The notes beneath the pieces were generated by a model. The model worked only from the letters and a program-made list of their open reading frames with translations. It was not told the origin of the DNA and made no database searches. The translations under genes were made by a program, and so were the position numbers. This document shows positions 57,908 through 64,000 of a DNA stretch of 64,000 nt, in pieces (positions within the stretch are counted from its first letter, which is position 1; every line of letters begins with the position of its first letter). The DNA comes from Naasia sp. SYSU D00948 (GTDB lineage Bacteria > Actinomycetota > Actinomycetes > Actinomycetales > Microbacteriaceae), in the NCBI RefSeq assembly GCF_017916515.1, contig NZ_JAFMTA010000001.1, positions 2,841,127-2,905,126 on the forward strand. The letters are read 5' to 3'.

Positions 57908-59112
57908 TCGTCCGGCTTGAGGAGGCAAGCGCTACGCAGGAGATCGCGATGCCACGCGCGCTCGCGCTCGAACTCATGCGCCTCCGCGTGGCGGACGTGC
58001 AACCCACCGTCCGCGACGACTCCTGGCTTGTGACATCGGTCCGCCGGATCGGCGGATTCCGGCTGGGTCGCGACGAGGTGCTGATCTCACCCAAGGTTCC
58101 CATCCGATCACTGATGTTCATGCTGGGATTCGGTGAGGCACAGGTGGCATGGCGCGACGAGTCGATCTCGGCCGACGAGAGCGACGATTTCGCGACAGTC
58201 GTCGCGACAACGTTGGTCCGGCTCACCAGCGCAGCAACTCGGAACGGCGTCATGAGGGGCTATCGCTCCGTCGAGGTAGCCGAACCCACAATTCGCGGCA
58301 GATGGGATGTGTCACGCCAACTGCGGAGCCGTCCGGGCCAGCCCATTCCGGTCGAGCTCACCTACGACGACTTCACCTCCGACATCCCCGAGAATCGGAT
58401 CCTGCTTACGGCGTTGATGCGACTGTTGGCTCTCGGAAGCCTTCCGCAGCACGTCCGTAACGCTTTGCTCGCCTTGCGCCGGATCTTCGTCGGTGTGAGC
58501 GAGGTTTCCCGTGGTGTGGCGCCTCCGGCCGTCGTGATCTCGCGGCTGAATCGACACTACGAGTCGGCGCTTTCGCTGGCGCGGCTGGTGCTGAACGACT
58601 CGTCCCTGGAGCATGAGTTGGGAGGTGCCACGGGAACTGGCTTCCTCGTGACGATGTCGACACTGTTCGAACAGTTCGTCTCGCAGACCATGCGGCGCGC
58701 AGCAACTTCCCTGAACCACGACCTCGCTCTGCAGGACTCCTCAGATCTGGACGTCGAAGGGATTGTGCAGATCCGTCCAGACCTCGTTCTGCGTCGAGGC
58801 GGAACGGTCGTGGGCGTCGCGGACGCGAAGTACAAACTGGAGAAGCCGAGCGGCTTCCCGAACGCGGACGTCTATCAGGCGCTGACCTACGCCGTGTCCC
58901 ACGGGCTGAGCGAGGCCCACCTTGTCTATGCCAAAGGAGAGAGCCCGACAGGCCGGATCTTCGTCGGCAGTGCCGATGTTGCCATCGTCCGACATGCGCT
59001 CGATCTCGACTTGCCGCCGGCCGCGCTCGTTCGACAGGTCGAGTCCCTCGTCGAGGCAATGTTGGAGACGCCGCAAACACGACTGACATCCGCTCTCGCT
59101 GCCCTCCCCTGA
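57904..59112 (+). CDS. mcrC: McrC-like nuclease subunit
   Basis: The 402-aa partner of McrB. The N-terminal part (ARGMPRALALELMRLRVADV-like stretch to residue 150) is the McrB-docking and DNA-binding region, with ISPKVPIRSLMFMLGF. LTYDDFTSDIPENRILLTALMRLL is the family's central block. The nuclease core is PD-(D/E)xK: IRPDLVLRRG with Asp293, then VADAKYK with Asp307 and Lys309. It stimulates McrB GTP hydrolysis and makes the double-strand cut. GTG start in a 4-nt overlap with mcrB. It is the last intact plus-strand gene before the helicase remnant. Confidence 0.92.
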   Translation: MIVRLEEASATQEIAMPRALALELMRLRVADVQPTVRDDSWLVTSVRRIGGFRLGRDEVLISPKVPIRSLMFMLGFGEAQVAWRDESISADESDDFATVVATTLVRLTSAATRNGVMRGYRSVEVAEPTIRGRWDVSRQLRSRPGQPIPVELTYDDFTSDIPENRILLTALMRLLALGSLPQHVRNALLALRRIFVGVSEVSRGVAPPAVVISRLNRHYESALSLARLVLNDSSLEHELGGATGTGFLVTMSTLFEQFVSQTMRRAATSLNHDLALQDSSDLDVEGIVQIRPDLVLRRGGTVVGVADAKYKLEKPSGFPNADVYQALTYAVSHGLSEAHLVYAKGESPTGRIFVGSADVAIVRHALDLDLPPAALVRQVESLVEAMLETPQTRLTSALAALP

Positions 59113-59116
59113 AGTC

Positions 59117-59183
59117 AGTCTTTGAGCAACCTCCGGATGTCCTCCCCGGTCAGCGCCGGCGGAACTGGGCGTTGTCCTCGTTC
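59117..59183 (-). pseudogene. Decayed copy of a SNF2 helicase 3' end
   Basis: Read on the minus strand, 59183-59124 aligns with the last 61 nt of the intact SNF2 gene (59861-59801) at about 72% identity. It encodes LTGEDIRRLLKD and a stop, against [10 protein letters not shown] and a stop. A one-base deletion after EDNAQF breaks the frame, and no helicase sequence continues upstream. It lies directly behind mcrC, in the same orientation as the intact gene, with only the HTH gene between the two copies. It is either a relic of a lost helicase or one half of a target duplication. Confidence 0.7.
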
Positions 59184-59225
59184 AGCTACGGCGATGGAAT
59201 GGGCGAAAGGAACGCATTCGCGCCG

Positions 59226-59678
59226 TCACTTAGCGCGGGGTCGCGCGCTGATGTAGTCCGCCCATGCGCGCCGAGACTTCTGGTCACGTAATCCGTGATT
59301 GACATAGCCGGAAACAGTGCCTACGACTTCCGCCTTACTTTTTCGTGGCCGTCCGACCTGCGTGCCCGGGGCCGGCTCTTCAGCTTGCCGTAGGGGGCCG
59401 TCCACATCGGAACCCAACGTGCCGCGGGCCTCCGGCTCCATAGGGCGTGCGGCGCGACCCCTTGGCACCGGCACCTTGCCGCCGTTCGCACGCTTCGCAA
59501 TTCGCTCGATGCCCTGCCGCGTCATGCCAGCCGCACGCGCGATCCGTTCCCAGGTGTGGCCCTCTTGGCGCAGCGCGACGATCAAGCTCGGCACGCGGGC
59601 CTGCGCGTCAAGGACCATCTGCGTCAAACGCTCGAGATCTTCAATCGTGGCAGGACCACAGTTCGGTTCGTCGTTCAT
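59226..59678 (-). CDS. Small helix-turn-helix protein within the restriction island
   Basis: A 150-aa protein. Residues about 10-75 form a helical DNA-binding domain (TIEDLERLTQMVLDAQARVP, ALRQEGHTWERIARAAGMTR with QGIERIAKRA as recognition helix). A basic, Pro/Gly-rich linker follows, and a C-terminal stretch KAEVVGTVSGYVNHGLRDQKSRRAWADY ends in a helix. The start at 59678 is supported by TAAAGT 8 nt upstream on the minus strand, giving a leaderless message. An ACTTT-N9-AAAGT dyad covers that box, consistent with autoregulation as in restriction control proteins, although it is not of the usual C-protein family. It lies between the helicase remnant and the intact helicase. Confidence 0.75.
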   Translation of the reverse strand: MNDEPNCGPATIEDLERLTQMVLDAQARVPSLIVALRQEGHTWERIARAAGMTRQGIERIAKRANGGKVPVPRGRAARPMEPEARGTLGSDVDGPLRQAEEPAPGTQVGRPRKSKAEVVGTVSGYVNHGLRDQKSRRAWADYISARPRAK

Positions 59679-59686
59679 CGACCCAC

Positions 59687-59705
59687 ACTTTACGATCCAC
59701 AAAGT
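59687..59705 (-). promoter_or_regulatory. Candidate -10 box and overlapping dyad of the HTH gene
   Basis: On the minus strand ACTTT-GTGGATCGT-AAAGT (59705-59687) is an inverted repeat whose right arm is part of the TAAAGT -10 candidate (59692-59687). A protein bound here would block transcription. Confidence 0.5.
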
Positions 59706-59797
59706 TGACTGAGCGATGAGACAGGCTTGGAAGCCGTCAGCCGACAGATTGCGAGCCGCACCGCCCCGGACGTGCGTCTCAGAGGAGAGAATCACTC

Positions 59798-62700
59798 CTA
59801 GAGCAAGGCGCGAATGTCCTCCGCGGTCAACGCCGAAGAGAACTTCGCGTCATCCTCGATCACCGCGTCGAACAGCCGCGCCTTCTGCTTCTTGAGCGCC
59901 ATCACCTTCTCCTCGATGGTGCCCATCGCGACCATCCGGTAGACGTTCACCGACCGGGTCTGCCCGATCCGGTGCGTCCGGTCGATCGCCTGCTCCTCGG
60001 CGGCCGGGTTCCACCACGGGTCGAGCAGGAACACGTAGTCGGCCTCGGTCAGGTTGAGCCCGAACCCGCCCGCCTTCAGGCTAATCAGGAACACCGGCGC
60101 GGACCCGTTCCGCCACTGCTCGATCACCTCGCCGCGGCGGGGAGTCGACCCGTCCAGGTACTCGTACGGGATGCCCGCCTTCTCGAACCGCGCCCGCGCC
60201 AGACCGAGAAACGACGTGAACTGGCTGAACACCAGCGCCCGGTGCCCCTCGGCGAGGACGTCCACCAGCTGCTCGAACAGCACGTCGAGCTTCGCGGACG
60301 GGATGCCCGCGTGCTTCTCGTCGACGAGGGACGCGTCGAGGCTGAGCATCCGCAGCAGGGTGAGCGAGCGAAAGACGATGAACCGGTTCCGATCCATATC
60401 GGCGAGCAGGCCCAGCAGCTTCTGCCGCTCCCGCTGCAGCACCGTGTCGTACAGCTTCCGGTGCCGCGGCGACAGCTCGACGGAGAGGATCTGCTCCTGC
60501 TTCGGCGGCAGGTCCGAGGCGACGAGCTCCTTGGTGCGGCGCACCATCAGCGGACGGATGCGCCGGCGCAGGAGCGCGAGCCGGTCCGCGCCGCCGCCCG
60601 CGGTGATCGGCCGCACGTACTCCTCACGGAACCGCCGCGCCGACGGGAACAGCCCCGGCGCGACGATCTTGAACAGCGACCACAGGTCGGTGAGGGAGTT
60701 CTCCATCGGCGTGCCGGTGATCGCGAGCTTGAACGGCGCCGGCAGCGCGACCGCGTTCTCGTGCGCCTGCGACTCCGCGTTCTTCACGAACTGCGCCTCG
60801 TCGAGGATCAGCCCCGCCCAGGGGAGGACCTGGTAGCTCGGGAAGTCGAGCCGGAACAGCGCGTACGAGGTGACGATGAGGTCGGCGCCGCGGACCGCAT
60901 CGGCGATCGGGATCCGGGACTTCTTCTCCGTCTCGGTGATGCCCGCGACCGACAGACCGGGCGCGAAGCGCCGCGCCTCGGCGACCCAGTTCGACACGAC
61001 CGAGGTGGGCGCGACGACGAGGAACGGCCGCCGCTCCTGCTCAGGCGTCGCCTCGACGGCGTGGGCGACGAGGGCGAGGGTCTGCAGCGTCTTGCCGAGG
61101 CCCATGTCGTCGGCGAGGACGCCGCCGAGCGAGTGCCGCCAGAGGAAGACGAGCCAGTCGAAGCCCTCCTGCTGATACGGGCGCAGGGTCGTGGCAAGGC
61201 CGGCGGGCGGGGGAGTGGCGGCGACGCTCTCCTCGCCGGCGAGGCCGAGCAGCCCGGCGACGGACTCCCGCCAGGCGACGGCCTCCTCGGTCGAGTCGGC
61301 GAGGTCCTCGAAGTCCTCCCAGAGGCTCGCCTGGTACCGGCTGATGCGGAGCCCGCTCTCCCACTCGTCCAGCTCGGCGGCCTCGGCGAGGAGCTCGCGG
61401 AGGCGGTCAAAGACGGGCTGGCGCAGCGACAGGTAGGAGCCGTCGGTGAGGAGGAGCCTGTTGGCGCCTTTCGCGAGGGCGGTGAACAGCGGTGTGAACG
61501 GGATGGTCTTGCCGTCGACTTTGACGTTGACGCCGAGGTCGAACCAGTCCCGCTTGTCGGTCTCGACGGTGGACACCGCGAGGGACGGGGCACCGACGAG
61601 CTCGCGGTAGTCGGGCGGCGTGCCGACGACGTTCACGCGGACCTCGTCCACGGAGCGAATGCGGGGGAGCTGCTCGGCGGTGAACTCCGCCGCATCGATG
61701 CCCTCGAGCTGCATCGACGGCACGACGGCGACCTCGGGCAGCTCCGCCTTCACCCGCTCGAGCAGCTCGCGCTCGAGCGCCGGATCGCGGAGGGCGGCGC
61801 TGGTCGCGTCGGCGGCGAGGGCAGCGCGGGTGCCGGCGTAGTCCCAGCCCCAGTCGAGGCGGAGCTTGTGGCCGGCGGCGTAGGTGGCGGTGAGGACGAG
61901 GGTGGGGGCGACCGGCTGCGGGAGGTCGACGGAGGCGTCCGGGCTGGTCACCGGGACGCTGCGGCGGAGGGTCGGGTAGAAGGTGGAGAGGAATTCCTCG
62001 GTGTCCGCGGCTGGGATGACGACCGTGGAGGCGTTGGCGAGGAGGTTCCGCTGCTCGGTGGTTACCGGCACGGCCGTCGGCGCGAGCGCGATCCTCGGCG
62101 CGGGGTCGAAGTCCCAGGTGTAGATGCCGTGGTCGCCGACGAGCCGAGTGCGCTCGATCGCGTGCGGCGCGCCGTCGATCCGGACCGCGGGGGAGACGTG
62201 CAGGTCCGCGGGCGCCCCGTCGGTGTTCGAGGAGACGACCTCGAGCGCGACGGTGGCCTCGCGGCCGATTCCGACCAGGCTGCCCTTCTTATCGGTGATC
62301 AGGCTGATGCCCACCTCGTCGGAGGTGTCGAACAGGGTCCACAGGAGCGGGCTGGCGAGGTCGTCGAGGTAGAGCCACTCGGGCTCGGAGTGAACGTAGT
62401 AAGCGCGGCTCGAGCGGTGCAGCGCGGCAAGCTGGGCGAGCCAGCTCTGGTGGTCGGGGTTCACTTCGAGGCGGCCGCCCTGATGGGCGAAGTTGCCCCA
62501 GTTGACGTTGCGGACCCAGTTCCCGGACGGGCTGAGGGTGACAGGGCGGACGCCGAGGCGGATGTCGGCGCTCTGCGGAGTGCGGACGTCGACCGGCTTT
62601 GCGGACTCGCCGCGCCAGCGGTCGCGGAGGGAGCCGATCTCGCGCAGCTCGAAGAGGAGGCCCAACGGGGTGAGGGGGCGCAGCTTTCCGGTGCCCTTGG

Positions 62701-63130
62701 CCACACCGGCAGCAGTCAGGGCGGCAATCGCGCTCTTCCAGCTGGGCCCCTCTGTGATCGGCGGTGGCTCGCTGGGCACCGGAGCGGACTTCGTGCTGCG
62801 GGAAGTCTCGGTCAGCCGGTCCTGAAGCGTGGCAAGGTTCCGCCGGATGAGGGTCGCGGCGACGTGCTTGCAGTTGCCGCCGACTGGGCAGGTGCAGGAG
62901 CTGACGACGTCCTGCGGGTTCGAGGAGCGAAAGCGGATCCGACTCTCATAGGGGAGAGGAGAGGTGCCGGCCACGTGGCCAACGAGGATCTGGCTGTCGG
63001 CGTCCCAGGTGGTGTCGAGGACGGCGCCCCGCGAGGCGTACTCCTGGCCTCGCGCGAACGAGGCCGGCCCGACGAGGCGCGTGATGTCACGGACGTCGAG
63101 GAAGGGCTGCTCCTCGCTTCTCACGGACAT
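59798..63130 (-). CDS. SNF2-family DNA translocase with SWIM zinc finger
   Basis: The 1110-aa protein opens with a SWIM zinc finger ([11 protein letters not shown], Cys79, Cys81, Cys87, His89), followed by about 520 residues of beta-rich DUF-type sequence. The SNF2 core occupies about 630-1100: [33 protein letters not shown] (Walker A, Lys680), [11 protein letters not shown] (motif II), [30 protein letters not shown]-like [32 protein letters not shown] and [19 protein letters not shown] (motif VI). It moves on double-stranded DNA and probably remodels protein-DNA complexes. Such helicases are common on actinobacterial chromosomes, but this one adjoins two candidate type IV restriction genes. 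TAGCCT 7 nt before the ATG suggests a leaderless start. Confidence 0.93.
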   Translation of the reverse strand: MSVRSEEQPFLDVRDITRLVGPASFARGQEYASRGAVLDTTWDADSQILVGHVAGTSPLPYESRIRFRSSNPQDVVSSCTCPVGGNCKHVAATLIRRNLATLQDRLTETSRSTKSAPVPSEPPPITEGPSWKSAIAALTAAGVAKGTGKLRPLTPLGLLFELREIGSLRDRWRGESAKPVDVRTPQSADIRLGVRPVTLSPSGNWVRNVNWGNFAHQGGRLEVNPDHQSWLAQLAALHRSSRAYYVHSEPEWLYLDDLASPLLWTLFDTSDEVGISLITDKKGSLVGIGREATVALEVVSSNTDGAPADLHVSPAVRIDGAPHAIERTRLVGDHGIYTWDFDPAPRIALAPTAVPVTTEQRNLLANASTVVIPAADTEEFLSTFYPTLRRSVPVTSPDASVDLPQPVAPTLVLTATYAAGHKLRLDWGWDYAGTRAALAADATSAALRDPALERELLERVKAELPEVAVVPSMQLEGIDAAEFTAEQLPRIRSVDEVRVNVVGTPPDYRELVGAPSLAVSTVETDKRDWFDLGVNVKVDGKTIPFTPLFTALAKGANRLLLTDGSYLSLRQPVFDRLRELLAEAAELDEWESGLRISRYQASLWEDFEDLADSTEEAVAWRESVAGLLGLAGEESVAATPPPAGLATTLRPYQQEGFDWLVFLWRHSLGGVLADDMGLGKTLQTLALVAHAVEATPEQERRPFLVVAPTSVVSNWVAEARRFAPGLSVAGITETEKKSRIPIADAVRGADLIVTSYALFRLDFPSYQVLPWAGLILDEAQFVKNAESQAHENAVALPAPFKLAITGTPMENSLTDLWSLFKIVAPGLFPSARRFREEYVRPITAGGGADRLALLRRRIRPLMVRRTKELVASDLPPKQEQILSVELSPRHRKLYDTVLQRERQKLLGLLADMDRNRFIVFRSLTLLRMLSLDASLVDEKHAGIPSAKLDVLFEQLVDVLAEGHRALVFSQFTSFLGLARARFEKAGIPYEYLDGSTPRRGEVIEQWRNGSAPVFLISLKAGGFGLNLTEADYVFLLDPWWNPAAEEQAIDRTHRIGQTRSVNVYRMVAMGTIEEKVMALKKQKARLFDAVIEDDAKFSSALTAEDIRALL

Positions 63131-63137
63131 CCGATCA

Positions 63138-63143
63138 AGGCTA
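63138..63143 (-). promoter_or_regulatory. Candidate -10 box of the SNF2 gene
   Basis: TAGCCT on the minus strand, 7 nt before the ATG at 63130; no ribosome-binding site is present. Confidence 0.4.
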
Positions 63144-63310
63144 GCTGGCTCTGCGGGCAGGAGGGCCGCCGCGGGCTGTTATGCAGGCCGCCGCCACGCG
63201 CGGGGAGAGTCACCGGCGAGACTACGAAGAAGATGCAGAGATCGATGTGCCCCTAACTGGGACGGCACTGCTCGTCCTGGCGGGTCCCTAGTCTCATGAC
63301 GGGGGATTTG

Positions 63311-64000
63311 ATGAGCATCAGCAACGATCTGGTCTGGGACATCGAACCAGGCGGGTTCCTTACCCGGAGCGAGCGAGCCGAGCGCTTCGGCGGCGGAACA
63401 CAGAGCGGTATCGAGCCCTCTAACCGGGCCTCGACCGTCTTCCTGTACACGGATCCAGCCAAGGGACTCGCACACGGCTACAACTTCGACGGCTGGTCCC
63501 CGGACCGAAGCGTCTTCTTCTACACCGGCGAGGGTCAGTACGGCGACCAGACGCTGTCGGGCCGGAACGCCTCGATCCTGAATCACCGCGAGGCACGGCG
63601 GACACTTCGGATGTTCTCGGCAGAGGGGACGGTCGGTCGAACTCAGACGAAGCAGCAGCGGTACATCGGCGAATTTGAGGTCGATCGCGACCGGCCCTTC
63701 GAGTGGGAGATCGCGCCAGATACCGGCGGAGAGTTGCGCTCCGTCGTCGTTTTTCGGCTCCGGCCCGCCGGAAGGACTTTCGCGAGGAGCCGTGAGGACA
63801 GCGCCCATCCGATTTCCCCGGTCACCCTGGCGGAGGAGGTTGCTCCGCTGGAAGGACCAGTTGATGACGTTGTCGAGCAGGTGTTGCTCGAGAGGACGCT
63901 CACGCCGCAGTTCCTACATCACGACGAGGGCAAGCTTCGTGTCGCTGTGAGGCGCGAGGCCGAGCTAGTGACTCGGATGACGCGCTACCTTCGGTCCCTT
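63311..64000 (+). CDS. Putative SRA-like modification-dependent endonuclease (partial, 3' end outside window)
   Basis: The frame is open from ATG 63311 to the edge, 230 residues visible. Residues about 55-120 carry a pattern seen in the SRA-like domain of ScoMcrA-type enzymes: HGYNFDGWSPDRSVFFYTGEG, GDQTLSGRNASILNHREARR, TLRMFSAEG and then RYIGEFEV. In such enzymes this pocket reads a modified base or phosphorothioate DNA, and an HNH or similar nuclease domain follows at the C-terminus, here beyond the edge. Acidic-helical sequence (VEQVLLERTLTPQFLHHDEGK) begins after residue 185. It is divergent from the SNF2 gene. Recognition of the fold is by pattern only, and the nuclease part is unseen. 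Confidence 0.6.
   Translation, partial: MSISNDLVWDIEPGGFLTRSERAERFGGGTQSGIEPSNRASTVFLYTDPAKGLAHGYNFDGWSPDRSVFFYTGEGQYGDQTLSGRNASILNHREARRTLRMFSAEGTVGRTQTKQQRYIGEFEVDRDRPFEWEIAPDTGGELRSVVVFRLRPAGRTFARSREDSAHPISPVTLAEEVAPLEGPVDDVVEQVLLERTLTPQFLHHDEGKLRVAVRREAELVTRMTRYLRSL

Noticed and set aside
54258-64000. The right-hand region as a prophage or integrative element
   Set aside because: No integrase, recombinase, transposase, tRNA att site or phage structural gene is visible inside the window.

Overview
The window comes from a high-GC actinobacterium. Codon third positions are almost all G or C, many genes start with GTG, genes overlap as ATGA/GTGA, and several genes look leaderless, with a TANNNT box 6-9 nt before the start codon. 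The gene content (SigK-type ECF factor, DUF3516 helicase, Pr6Pr and GlsB membrane proteins) fits Micrococcales, probably Microbacteriaceae. This placement is inferred from gene content, not from a marker gene. No rRNA, tRNA, transposase, integrase or CRISPR array was seen.

Layout. 1-7.5 kb: partial ECF sigma factor, a lipoprotein, a stand-alone DUF3320 protein, an SDR dehydrogenase, an alditol oxidase, small stress or envelope proteins (DUF4190, DUF2188, ChaB/Rho_N) and a berberine-bridge-type FAD oxidase. 7.9-11.3 kb: a beta-phosphoglucomutase-like HAD enzyme translationally coupled to a GH65 disaccharide phosphorylase. 11.6-12.5 kb: a quinone-oxidoreductase-like enzyme. 12.7-22.3 kb: a five-gene carboxylase/deiminase/allophanate hydrolase operon with a divergent TetR regulator and an SSS-family symporter, best read as a guanidine (or urea) nitrogen-acquisition locus. 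22.6-26.9 kb: a NERD protein, a Ski2-like DUF3516 helicase and a Pr6Pr membrane protein. 27.1-33.1 kb: an RbsABC-type sugar ABC operon with two permeases and a Gfo/Idh/MocA dehydrogenase. 33.3-42.3 kb: a dicarboxylate symporter, a YncE-like lipoprotein and many small single genes, including a LuxR-type regulator divergent from a GlsB gene. 42.4-51.4 kb: a second sugar ABC operon on the minus strand with an FGGY kinase and a D-2-hydroxyacid dehydrogenase, and a divergent PfkB kinase. 51.5-54 kb: a second NERD protein and a flavin monooxygenase. 54.3-64 kb: a defence-like island with an unknown helical protein, McrB, McrC, a small HTH protein, a SWIM-SNF2 helicase and the start of a putative SRA-like modification-dependent nuclease.

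How the parts work together. In the guanidine/urea locus every downstream gene overlaps the previous one by 4 nt, so the pathway is translated as a unit. A dyad in front of the operon recurs in degenerate form in front of the symporter, suggesting that one TetR protein controls catabolism and uptake. Both sugar ABC operons carry a strong hairpin between the binding-protein gene and the ATPase gene, a usual way to make more binding protein than transporter. The last 10 kb gathers two candidate type IV (modified-DNA) restriction enzymes around a SNF2 helicase, and a decayed copy of that helicase's 3' end lies next to mcrC.

Non-coding structure is unusually rich. A 19-bp repeat family based on CACGGATCCGGAG forms opposed arrays at 19.6-19.9 kb and reappears near 11.4 and 43.6 kb, and perhaps 50.3 kb. 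A near-identical 57-59 nt palindrome occurs at 23.5 and 42.35 kb. Several convergent gene pairs are separated by their own perfect palindrome.
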